DNA of 8,223 bases from Syntrophobacteria bacterium (GCA_029289015.1 JARFUL010000263.1:1-8223), one strand, 5' to 3'; numbered from the stretch's first letter, positions 1 to 6,943 are shown. The notes: generated by a model not told the origin, from the letters alone. Numbers and translations: made by a program.

Positions 1-1
1 G

Positions 2-214
2 GCCCAGACCCTCCTCGACATCAGGCCCGAGTCCCTGTGCTTCGACCGGTTCGAGATGCTCACCCGCTGGCTTTCCGAGGCGAAGATCATAAAGGGGCTC
101 CTCGGACCGCTGGGGCCCATAGGCAGCCTGAACCGGATCTACTTCAACCTCAAGAGCGTGGTCCAGGCCAAGAGGTTCCGCATGGCCTACGAAAACCTCT
201 TCGGGAACCTGTGA
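2..214 (+). CDS. C-terminal end of an unrecognised protein (5' truncated by the window edge)
   Basis: An open frame runs from the left edge to a TGA at 212-214 and encodes the last 70 residues of a protein. It starts AQTLLDIRPESLC and ends with a basic, aromatic-rich tail (RFRMAYENLFGNL). Codon use matches the downstream genes, with GC-ending codons and frequent AGG. The stop overlaps the ATG of the next gene (TGATG), a classic sign of translational coupling, so this is the upstream member of the GH57 operon. I do not recognise the family from this tail. There is no glycogen-phosphorylase or debranching-enzyme signature and no membrane segment. Given the neighbours, a role in glucan or sugar metabolism is possible but is only guilt by association. 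The reality of the gene is fairly sure; its function is unknown. Confidence 0.7.
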   Translation, partial: AQTLLDIRPESLCFDRFEMLTRWLSEAKIIKGLLGPLGPIGSLNRIYFNLKSVVQAKRFRMAYENLFGNL

Positions 215-2616
215 TGAAGGGTGCGGCAGAAAGATTCCTCATAGTCCACGGGCACTTCTACCAGCCTCCCAGGGAGAACCCCTGGCTGGACGAGGTGGAG
301 CCGGAGCCCACACCGGGCCGGTTTCGGGACTGGAACGAGAGGATATCCAGGGAGTGCTACGGCCCCAACGGGCTGGCCAGGATCATGGACCAGGAAAACC
401 GGATCATCGCGGTGGTGAACAACTACGCGAGGATGAGCTTCAACTTCGGCCCCACCCTTTTAAAATGGCTGGAAAGGCACGACCCGGAAACCATGGCCGC
501 GCTCCTGGAGGGGGACCGGCTCTCCCTGGCCAAAACCGGGTTCGGAAACGCGCTGGCCCACCCCTTCAACCACGTGATCCTGCCCCTGGCCTCCCAGCGG
601 GACAAGGCGACCCAGGTGCGCTGGGGCATAGAGGACTTCTCCCGCCGGTTCGGGCGCAGGCCCCTGGGCATGTGGCTCCCCGAGACCGCGGTGGACATCG
701 CGACCCTCACGGTCCTGGCAGACCACGGCATCGAGTTCACCGTGCTTGCGCCTCGCCAGGCCGCGCGGATTCGACCCATGGGCAAGCCAACCTGGTGCGA
801 GGTGGACTCAGCCACTTTGGACACGTCCGTGCCCTACCTCCAGCGGCTCCCCGGGGGCCGGTCCATCGCGATATTCTTCTTCCAGGGCGCGCTCTCCCAC
901 AGTATCTCCTTTGAGAAGGGGCTCGAGAGCGCGCCCTGGCTGATGGAGGAGATAGAGGCCCGGTTCGACAAAAGGGACCGGCAGCGGCCCGGGCTCGTGG
1001 TCCTGGCCACCGACGGGGAGACCTTCGGCCACCACTTCGAGTTCGGGGACATGAGCCTGGCCGCGCTCTTTGAGCTAGCAGACTCCTCCGGCACGGTCCG
1101 GGTCACCAACTTCGCCCAGTTCCTCGCGATGCACCCGGTCCGCTGGGAGGTGGAGATAGCTGAGGAAACATCTTGGAGCTGCGGCCACGGGATCGAGAGG
1201 TGGCGGGACGACTGCGGGTGCAGGCTAGGCGGGCCCGAAAACCACCAGAGGTGGCGCGGCCCCCTCAGGCGCGGCCTCGACAGCCTGGCCCAAAAAATCG
1301 ACGCGCTCTACCTCAGCACCGTGGAGCCCCTGGTGGCTGACCCCTGGTCCGCGAGGGACGAATACATCGGGGTGGTGCTGGAAGACTCGGACGAGACCAG
1401 GGAAAGGTTCGTGTCGAAGGTGTCCAAAAAGCCCCTCTCCACAGATGAGAGGAAGAGGCTCTTTCGCGCGCTGGAGATGGCCCGCTCCAGGCTCGCGATG
1501 TTCACCTCCTGCGGGTGGTTCTTCGACGAGATATCCGGGCTCGAGACGGTGCTCATCCTCGCGCTCGCGGCCAGGGCCGTGGACCTTGCCGGGATGCTGG
1601 GCGCGCGGCTCGAGGAGGGGCTCCTCCGCGACCTGGCCAGCGCGCCCTCCAACAAGAAAAAATACCGGGACGGCAAAGGAGTCTACCTCACAAAGGTCGC
1701 GCGCGCAAGGCGCGCCGGGGAGACCCTTGCGGCCGCGTGGGCCCTGAGAAGGCTCCTGGGGCTGGATTTCGGCTCCCCGGCCTTTCGGGTGGAGGAGAGC
1801 ACCCGGACCGCAGAGCTTCCGGAGGCCGCTGTCTTGGGGGGCCGGGTGGATGTATTCTTCCCCAGGATTCTCAAGAGGTGCCGCCACCTGGTCCTGGCCG
1901 CGCTCCCGGGGAACCCGGAGATGGTGCTGATGGTGAAGAGTTTCGGCCCCGGGGAGGACATCGAGGCCGCTCGGGCCCGCGTGGAGGAGCTCATCGCGGG
2001 GCCCGATCTCGACCTTGCAGTGCACTTCTTCGAGTCCCTTGCCCACGCAAAGAGGATCGGGCTGGATGATCTTCCCCCCGGCGCCAGGTTCGGCCTTCTG
2101 GGACAGACAGACCCGCGCCTCGCCCAAAAGGGGCTCGCGCAGGTCATGCCCGCGCTGAGGCTCGGACCCGGGCTTCTCCACGAGCTCGAGGTCCTCTCGC
2201 GCCACGCGCCCGGATGGACCGGCACCGCGGCCGGGCTCTTCTTGGACTTCCGGCTGGCCGAGGAGCTGGCCGCGCTTCCCGAGGGCCGCGACCCCGGCTA
2301 CTGCCTCGGGCTGCTCAAGCTCGCCAAGGATGCCGGGCACACCCCGGACCAGGACCTCATCGGGGACGCGGCAATAGACGCGCTCGAGGTGTTCATCCGC
2401 AGCCCCGGCAGCGCGTCCGCGGCCGCGCTCAAGGCCCTGTTCGACGCAATACGAGCGCTGGGCCAGGGCCCGGACCTGTGGCCGCATCAGAACCTCTTCT
2501 TCAGGACCCACCTCGCGGAAAGCCGCGCACGGCCCGGTAAAAAGGAGCGCTCCGTGCTCCTCGAGATCGGCGAATTCTTGGGGTTCACCAGAGAGATACT
2601 TGCGGGGCTCGGTTGA
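214..2616 (+). CDS. Glycoside hydrolase family 57 protein with DUF3536 region
   Basis: This encodes an 800-residue cytoplasmic protein with no signal peptide. The N-terminal part (about residues 5-300) is a GH57 catalytic barrel. The HGHFYQPP motif has H12 and H14, and a second motif around 110-123 includes H116 and H120. GMWLPET carries E157 at the usual GH57 nucleophile position, and ATDGETFGHH carries D267 at the acid/base position. Right after the barrel comes a TSWSC-HG-ERWR-DCGC segment (319-336), which I associate with proteins carrying DUF3536. The rest of the protein is mostly helical and corresponds to that region. GH57 enzymes act by a retaining mechanism on alpha-glucans. The exact reaction of the DUF3536 group is unknown to me, so amylase or glucanotransferase names would be guesses. 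The start at 214 is chosen because the conserved sequence begins there, it overlaps the upstream stop, and GGGA lies 7 nt upstream. GTG 211 is an alternative. One base separates it from the next GH57 gene. Confidence 0.93.
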   Translation: MKGAAERFLIVHGHFYQPPRENPWLDEVEPEPTPGRFRDWNERISRECYGPNGLARIMDQENRIIAVVNNYARMSFNFGPTLLKWLERHDPETMAALLEGDRLSLAKTGFGNALAHPFNHVILPLASQRDKATQVRWGIEDFSRRFGRRPLGMWLPETAVDIATLTVLADHGIEFTVLAPRQAARIRPMGKPTWCEVDSATLDTSVPYLQRLPGGRSIAIFFFQGALSHSISFEKGLESAPWLMEEIEARFDKRDRQRPGLVVLATDGETFGHHFEFGDMSLAALFELADSSGTVRVTNFAQFLAMHPVRWEVEIAEETSWSCGHGIERWRDDCGCRLGGPENHQRWRGPLRRGLDSLAQKIDALYLSTVEPLVADPWSARDEYIGVVLEDSDETRERFVSKVSKKPLSTDERKRLFRALEMARSRLAMFTSCGWFFDEISGLETVLILALAARAVDLAGMLGARLEEGLLRDLASAPSNKKKYRDGKGVYLTKVARARRAGETLAAAWALRRLLGLDFGSPAFRVEESTRTAELPEAAVLGGRVDVFFPRILKRCRHLVLAALPGNPEMVLMVKSFGPGEDIEAARARVEELIAGPDLDLAVHFFESLAHAKRIGLDDLPPGARFGLLGQTDPRLAQKGLAQVMPALRLGPGLLHELEVLSRHAPGWTGTAAGLFLDFRLAEELAALPEGRDPGYCLGLLKLAKDAGHTPDQDLIGDAAIDALEVFIRSPGSASAAALKALFDAIRALGQGPDLWPHQNLFFRTHLAESRARPGKKERSVLLEIGEFLGFTREILAGLG

Positions 2617-2617
2617 C

Positions 2618-4693
2618 ATGGGCAGGCTCAAGCTTCTTATGGCGATCCACCTCCACCAGCCGGTGGGCAACTTCCCCGAGGTCTTCCACAAGGCGGTCAC
2701 CAGGTGCTATAGGCCCTTTGTGGAGGAGTTCGCGTCCCAGGAAGGGCTGAGGTTCAGCCTCCATATCTCGGGACCCCTTCTCGAGTATATATTGGACAAC
2801 CATCCCGGCCTCATGGACACCCTGGCCGCGCTGGTTAAGGAGGAGAGGCTGGAGATGATGGGCGGGGGCTTCTACGAGCCGCTCTTGGCCACCATCCCCA
2901 CCAAGGACGTTCTGGGTCAGGCCCGGCTCATGGACGAGTTCCTAAGAGAGCACTTTCGCGCGTCCGCCCGGGGGTTCTGGCTCACCGAGAGGGTCTGGGC
3001 CCCTTCCCTTCCCGCGAGGCTCGAAGGCACGGGCTACCGCTACACCGTGGTGGACGACACCCACTTTCTCTACGCGGGGTTCGGCCAGGAAGAGCTCCTG
3101 GACTACTACATGACCGAGAGCCTGGGCCAGCCCCTTGCCATCTTCCCGGGGCTGAAAAAGCTCCGGTACCTCATCCCCTTCAGGCCCATGGATGAGATCA
3201 TCGAGTTTTTCAGGTCCCTTAGGCCCGATGAGGGGTTTGTGGGCGTAACCTACGGGGACGACGGGGAGAAGTTCGGGCTCTGGCCCGGCACCTTCGAGTG
3301 GGTCCACAAGAAGGGGTGGCTCAGGAGGTTTCTGGCCACGCTGAGGGAGAACGAGGACTGGCTAGTCACGTCCACCTTCACGGAATTCCTCGATTCCCAA
3401 CCCCCGCGGGGCAGGGCCTATTTTCCCACGTCTTCCTACGAGGAGATGCTCTCCTGGGCGCTGCCCGCCCGGGCCGCGGCCCGGTATGACGAGCTTGCCG
3501 AAAAATTCGACAACGACGAGTCCCTGAAGCCCTACAGGACCTTCATCCGGGGGGGGCTGTGGGAGAACTTTCTGGTGAAGTACCCGGAGTCCAACCTGAT
3601 GCACAAGAGGATGCTCCTCGCCTCCGACAAGGTGGGCCACGGCCCCGAGGGGCTGACCGCGCTCTATCGGTCCCAGTGCAACTGCGCGTACTGGCACGGG
3701 CTCTTCGGCGGGCTTTACCTCAACCATCTGCGGGCCGCGATCTGGGCCAACATCATAGACGCGGAGCAGGCCGCGGGCCGGGGCAGAGACGGTCCCTTCG
3801 CCGAGGTTCTGGACGTGGACCTCGACGGCAGGGACGAGATATTCATGGGCAACGACGAGCTCTGGATCACCGTGGCTCCCCACCTCAGGGGCTCGGCCAT
3901 GGAGCTGAGCCTCGTTGCTGCGAGGTTTAACGCGGCCAACGTCTTGGCCCGGCGCGAGGAGGGCTACCACAGAAAGCTCAGGGAGGCCGCGGCCGAGGAG
4001 CCGGACGAAGGGGACGACGAGGGCTTCAGGTCGATCCACGACATGGTAAAGGCCAAGGAGTCCCACTTGGAGAGGCTCCTCATCTACGACAGAGAGCCCA
4101 GGTACCTCTTCATGGACCGGCTCTTTGCCGACATCCCCCCGGCCCAGGGGCTTCTCGAATCCGACTATAGCGAGCTAACTCCCTATTTTAGCTATAATAT
4201 CGTAGAACGCGGCGTAGCAGCGCGCGGGCGCGAGGCCCGGGCCGAGCTCTCCTTTGACGCGCAGGGGATCAAGGTATCGAAGCGCTACCTAGTGGCTCGC
4301 GGCGGGCTTGAGGTCTCCTACCGGATCTCCTGCGAGGGAGACGAGCCTTTTGTCTTCGGGGTGGAGCACAACCTCAACCTCCTGGCCTCCCGGGACCCCG
4401 AGAAATATTACAGGCTCCCGGGGGAAAAGGAGGGCCGCTCCCTGTCCCTTCTCGCGGAGTACGATCGCACGGCCGGGTTCTCCCTGGTGAACAGGAGGGA
4501 CGGCTTCACCATCAGGCTCGACTCTTCCCTAGCCGCGCGGCTCGTCCACTTCCCCATCGAGACGGTCTCCAGCTCCGAGGAGGGGTTCGAGCGCAACTAC
4601 CAGGGCTCCTGTTTCGTTTTGCTCTACAGGATCGAGCCGGGCCGCGGGCCCATCACCCTTACCCAGCGGCTCACGGTGGAGATGCACGGCTGA
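2618..4693 (+). CDS. GH57 4-alpha-glucanotransferase / alpha-amylase type enzyme (DUF1925-DUF1926)
   Basis: This 691-residue cytoplasmic enzyme resembles the Thermococcus litoralis 4-alpha-glucanotransferase group in length, motif spacing and domain order. The AIHLHQP motif has H11 and H13, and GGGFYEP spans 82-88. WLTERVW places E124 at the nucleophile position (E123 in the archaeal enzyme), and YGDDGEKFGLWP holds the catalytic aspartate (D214 or D215). The middle region from about residue 268 (YFPTSSYEEML) fits DUF1925. From about 390 to the end is the beta-sandwich DUF1926. It opens with a DVDLDGRDE loop (399-407) that looks like a calcium-binding DxDxDG turn and includes an acidic insert at 460-469. 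The expected activity is transfer or hydrolysis of alpha-1,4-glucan chains; sequence alone does not separate the two. ATG 2618 follows the upstream stop by one base. TTG 2600 would give six extra residues but lies inside the previous gene without family support. Confidence 0.94.
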   Translation: MGRLKLLMAIHLHQPVGNFPEVFHKAVTRCYRPFVEEFASQEGLRFSLHISGPLLEYILDNHPGLMDTLAALVKEERLEMMGGGFYEPLLATIPTKDVLGQARLMDEFLREHFRASARGFWLTERVWAPSLPARLEGTGYRYTVVDDTHFLYAGFGQEELLDYYMTESLGQPLAIFPGLKKLRYLIPFRPMDEIIEFFRSLRPDEGFVGVTYGDDGEKFGLWPGTFEWVHKKGWLRRFLATLRENEDWLVTSTFTEFLDSQPPRGRAYFPTSSYEEMLSWALPARAAARYDELAEKFDNDESLKPYRTFIRGGLWENFLVKYPESNLMHKRMLLASDKVGHGPEGLTALYRSQCNCAYWHGLFGGLYLNHLRAAIWANIIDAEQAAGRGRDGPFAEVLDVDLDGRDEIFMGNDELWITVAPHLRGSAMELSLVAARFNAANVLARREEGYHRKLREAAAEEPDEGDDEGFRSIHDMVKAKESHLERLLIYDREPRYLFMDRLFADIPPAQGLLESDYSELTPYFSYNIVERGVAARGREARAELSFDAQGIKVSKRYLVARGGLEVSYRISCEGDEPFVFGVEHNLNLLASRDPEKYYRLPGEKEGRSLSLLAEYDRTAGFSLVNRRDGFTIRLDSSLAARLVHFPIETVSSSEEGFERNYQGSCFVLLYRIEPGRGPITLTQRLTVEMHG

Positions 4694-4696
4694 TCC

Positions 4697-5116
4697 ATGT
4701 CCAAAAAAGCCTACCAGCTCATCGAGCACACCGCGGACATAGGCATCGAGGTTTGGGCCGACACCCTGGAGGGGCTCTTCGAGGCCGGGGGCGAGGCTGT
4801 GTCCGATCTTCTCGCGGGCCTTAAAAACGTGCGCACCTCCGAGGCAAGGGAGATCGTCCTGGAGGCCCCGGAGCACGCGCTCCTCTTCAGGGAGTGGCTC
4901 TCCGAGCTCGTCTACCTCTTTGACGCGGAGGGGTTCGTGGGGAAGAGCTTCAGGGTAAGTGTCCAAAAAGCCGGCCTCCACGCGCTGGTCCGGGGCGAGA
5001 CCTTCGACCCGGGCCGCCACGAGACCGAGCTCTACATCAAGGGCGCGACCTACCACAAGCTCCGCGTCGAGAAGGGGGCTAAGGGGTGGGAAGCCTTCAT
5101 CATCCTCGATGTTTAG
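4697..5116 (+). CDS. Archease, activator of the RNA ligase RtcB
   Basis: This 139-residue protein has the normal archease length and its diagnostic pattern. The start KKAYQLIEHTADIGIEVWA contains the HTADI signature (D14 of the conserved metal-site acidic set). The middle FREWLSELVYLFD segment is followed by a basic ETELYIKGATYHKLRVEK stretch. The end is EAFIILDV, with the conserved near-terminal Asp at 138. In other organisms archease speeds guanylylation of RtcB and its multiple turnover, and can change its nucleotide specificity. It acts in tRNA splicing or RNA repair in the cytoplasm. The gene starts three bases after the GH57 stop, so it is very probably expressed with the glucan operon. 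A GGTGGAG lies about 15 nt upstream, which is long for a ribosome site, so translation may depend on coupling. Its partner rtcB lies 159 bp downstream behind its own likely promoter. Confidence 0.95.
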   Translation: MSKKAYQLIEHTADIGIEVWADTLEGLFEAGGEAVSDLLAGLKNVRTSEAREIVLEAPEHALLFREWLSELVYLFDAEGFVGKSFRVSVQKAGLHALVRGETFDPGRHETELYIKGATYHKLRVEKGAKGWEAFIILDV

Positions 5117-5181
5117 GCGCTCCCGGCCCTTTCCCTCCCTCAAGGTAGCCGGCGCGAAATGGCTGCCAGTCCCTCATCTAC

Positions 5182-5209
5182 TTGAACCCCTATTCAGATT
5201 CCCAATAAT
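5182..5209 (+). promoter_or_regulatory. Putative sigma-70-type promoter for rtcB
   Basis: TTGAAC (5182-5187) and AATAAT (5204-5209) are separated by 16 bp in the only AT-rich stretch of this GC-rich neighbourhood. They match the consensus -35 and -10 boxes at 4 of 6 and 5 of 6 positions. A perfect TATAAT also occurs at 5212-5217, but TTGAAC is then 24 bp away, so it would have to work without a good -35. Either would start transcription about 50-60 nt before rtcB. I see no clear sigma-54 -24/-12 element, which would be expected for the RtcR-controlled type of rtc operon. Confidence 0.45.
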
Positions 5210-5221
5210 ATTATAATATTA
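5206..5221. repeat. Perfect 16-bp AT-only palindrome upstream of rtcB
   Basis: TAATATTATAATATTA reads identically on both strands and overlaps the putative -10 region of rtcB. It consists only of A and T in a window that is overwhelmingly GC-rich. It could be an operator for a dimeric regulator, or simply an easily melted promoter core. The palindrome is seen directly; an operator role is inference. Confidence 0.5.
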
Positions 5222-5275
5222 ATAATGGTGGGCCTTTTTCTTTCAGGGGATTAATTCTTAACGGGGGGGTGTCAG

Positions 5276-6727
5276 ATGGCCTCAAAAGGCCTCAGATGGG
5301 AGCGGTTAGACGAGCTCAGGGTTCTTATCCCGCGCCAGGGCGAGATGCGCACCGAGGGGCTTGTCTATGCGGACGAGAAGATCTTCAGGGGGCTGGAGGA
5401 GGACGAGGCCCTCACCCAGGTGGCAAACGTCGCGTGGCTGCCGGGCATTGTGGGCAGGTCCCTGGCCATGCCCGACATCCACTGGGGCTACGGGTTTCCC
5501 ATAGGCGGGGTCGCGGCCTTTGATGTCAACGAGGGGATTGTCTCCCCCGGCGGCGTGGGCTACGACATAAACTGCGGCGTGAGGCTCATCCGCACCTCCA
5601 TGGAGCGCGATGAGATAACAGGCAGGCTCAAGGAGATAGCGGACGCGCTCTTCAGCTACGTGCCCTGCGGCGTGGGCTCCCGGCGCAAGGACTTCAAGCT
5701 CAAGGGCAAGGACCAGAAGGGGGTCCTGAGAGACGGGGCTCGCTGGGCCGTTCAGAGGGGGTTCGGCGCTCCCGAGGACCTGGCCCACATAGAGGAGAAC
5801 GGGGCCATCCCGGGCGCGGACCCCTCGGTGGTCTCCCCGAGGGCGCTAAAGAGGGGCAAGGACCAGGCCGGCACCCTGGGCTCCGGCAACCACTTCGTGG
5901 AGGTGGGGTTCGTGGAGCAGATCTTCGACGAACCCGCGGCCCGCGCGTTCGGGCTCTTCAAGGACCAGGTTACCGTGTTCCTCCACTCCGGCTCACGGGG
6001 GCTGGGCCACCAGGTCTGCGACGACTACATAAAGCTGCTCATGGCCGTGGGGCCCAAGTTCGGCATCAAGCTCCCGGACAGGCAGCTCTGCTGCGCGCCG
6101 GTCACCTCGAAGGAGGGCCAGGACTACCTCGCCGCGATGGCCGCGGCCGCGAACTTCGCGTTCGCCAACCGGCAGATAATGTACCACTTCATCAAGGAGG
6201 CCTTTGAGAAGGTCTTCAGAAAATCGGCCGAAAACATGGGGTTCGGCCTGGTCTACGACGTGTGCCACAACATCGCGAAGAAGGAGACCCACGAGGTGCA
6301 CGGCCAAAAGGTCAGGGTCGTGGTCCACCGCAAGGGCGCGACCAGGGCCTTCGGCCCCGGCCACCCCGACCTCCCGGACGACTACCGCGCGTTCGGCCAG
6401 CCGGTGCTCATCCCCGGCGACATGGGCCGCTACTCCTACGTTCTGGCAGGCACCGACACCGCGATGGCCGAGACCTTCGGCTCCACCTGCCACGGCGCGG
6501 GGAGGCTGATGTCCCGGGGGCGGGCCAAGAAAATGGCCAAAGGCAGGGCCATCAACAGGGAGCTGGAGGACGCAGGCATTACGGTGAGAAGCGCGGGCAA
6601 GCACACCCTGAAGGAGGAGATGCCCGAGGCCTATAAAGACGTCGCGGACGTGGTGGACGTGGTGGCCCGGGCCGGGCTGGGGAGAAAGGTGGCCCGCCTC
6701 AGGCCGCTCGCGGTGATCAAGGGCTGA
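5276..6727 (+). CDS. rtcB: RNA-splicing ligase RtcB
   Basis: This encodes 483 residues, the typical length for RtcB of the kind that works with archease. RtcB joins RNA 2',3'-cyclic phosphate or 3'-phosphate ends to 5'-OH ends using GTP and manganese. The catalytic set is visible and aligns with Pyrococcus RtcB numbering with a small offset. It comprises D97 and C100 in GYDINCG, N205 and H206 in GSGNHFVEV, and H237 in HSGSRGLGHQ. H331 lies in YDVCHN, and the guanylylated histidine is H406 in STCHGAGR. The terminal RPLAVIKG supplies the conserved K482. The PDIHWGYGFPIGGVAAFD block near residues 65-83 is also family-typical. No intein interrupts the gene. ATG 5276 is preceded by a G-rich ribosome site (GGGGGGG, about 5263-5269). 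No rtcA or rtcR lies beside it; archease is the preceding gene. The likely role is RNA repair, since bacterial tRNAs seldom need intron ligation. Confidence 0.97.
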   Translation: MASKGLRWERLDELRVLIPRQGEMRTEGLVYADEKIFRGLEEDEALTQVANVAWLPGIVGRSLAMPDIHWGYGFPIGGVAAFDVNEGIVSPGGVGYDINCGVRLIRTSMERDEITGRLKEIADALFSYVPCGVGSRRKDFKLKGKDQKGVLRDGARWAVQRGFGAPEDLAHIEENGAIPGADPSVVSPRALKRGKDQAGTLGSGNHFVEVGFVEQIFDEPAARAFGLFKDQVTVFLHSGSRGLGHQVCDDYIKLLMAVGPKFGIKLPDRQLCCAPVTSKEGQDYLAAMAAAANFAFANRQIMYHFIKEAFEKVFRKSAENMGFGLVYDVCHNIAKKETHEVHGQKVRVVVHRKGATRAFGPGHPDLPDDYRAFGQPVLIPGDMGRYSYVLAGTDTAMAETFGSTCHGAGRLMSRGRAKKMAKGRAINRELEDAGITVRSAGKHTLKEEMPEAYKDVADVVDVVARAGLGRKVARLRPLAVIKG

Positions 6728-6774
6728 CAGCCCAGCGCGAAACCTCAAAAAAAGTGTACGCGGAGCACGGTAAT

Positions 6775-6837
6775 ATGGACAAATTCGAGTATAGTATCAC
6801 CACCCACCCGGCGGACGAGTTCCAGAAGGTCTCCTGA
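6775..6837 (+). pseudogene. 20-codon ORF, possibly the N-terminal remnant of a lost small gene
   Basis: ATG at 6775 is preceded by GGAG (6762-6765) at a good 9-nt spacing and opens a 20-residue frame that starts MDKFEYSITTHPADEF and ends at TGA 6835-6837. The peptide is polar and unlike an attenuator leader. From memory, the start resembles the N-terminus of small conserved proteins of about 70-80 residues seen in deltaproteobacteria. I cannot verify that, and the rest of such a protein is not found downstream in any frame. It may be a truncated gene, a genuine micropeptide, or chance. Confidence 0.3.
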
Positions 6838-6879
6838 CCCGCGGCGGCCTGGTTTGCTGAGTCTATATTATCCAGTATC

Positions 6880-6903
6880 TGCGGCAAGATAAGCCATGCC
6901 GCA
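6880..6903. repeat. 7-bp inverted repeat (hairpin) downstream of rtcB
   Basis: TGCGGCA and TGCCGCA flank a 10-nt loop (AGATAAGCCA), forming a GC-rich stem. No T-run follows directly, so it is not an intrinsic terminator by itself. It could stabilise the 3' end of the rtcB transcript. Confidence 0.4.
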
Positions 6904-6913
6904 CTCTCCGGTG

Positions 6914-6943
6914 CGCGGCCCGGGCCGAATCCCGCGTGTTTTT
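6914..6943 (+). terminator. Weak terminator-like hairpin after rtcB
   Basis: CGCGG (6914-6918) can pair with CCGCG (6932-6936), and the stem can be lengthened at its base by G-T pairs. TTTTT (6939-6943) follows. The 13-nt loop contains a competing GGCCCGGGCC self-complementary element. It sits about 190 nt after the rtcB stop and before the next promoter-like sequence, so it is the best available candidate for ending the rtcB transcript. Confidence 0.35.

Noticed and set aside
37..213. 59-residue N-terminal extension of the first GH57 protein, starting at ATG 37
   Set aside because: It lies out of frame over the upstream gene, whose reading has normal codon use. The extension is Pro/Arg/Gly-rich like shadow frames, and GH57 homology begins right after ATG 214.
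2600..2617. TTG start adding six residues to the second GH57 protein
   Set aside because: It would overlap the preceding gene, and the added residues are not part of the family's usual start, which begins just before the HLHQP motif.
1225..2700. Long minus-strand open frame (491 codons) opposite the first GH57 gene
   Set aside because: Composition is typical of an antisense shadow in GC-rich DNA (Gly/Pro/Glu/Leu-rich, no motifs), and the plus strand has clear family motifs.
4193..4198. TATAAT inside the second GH57 gene as an internal promoter for archease
   Set aside because: No acceptable -35 box lies 16-18 bp upstream, and it is about 500 bp from archease.
5221..5275. Sigma-54 promoter or RtcR site before rtcB
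   Set aside because: I searched by eye for GG and GC elements at -24/-12 spacing and found none convincing.
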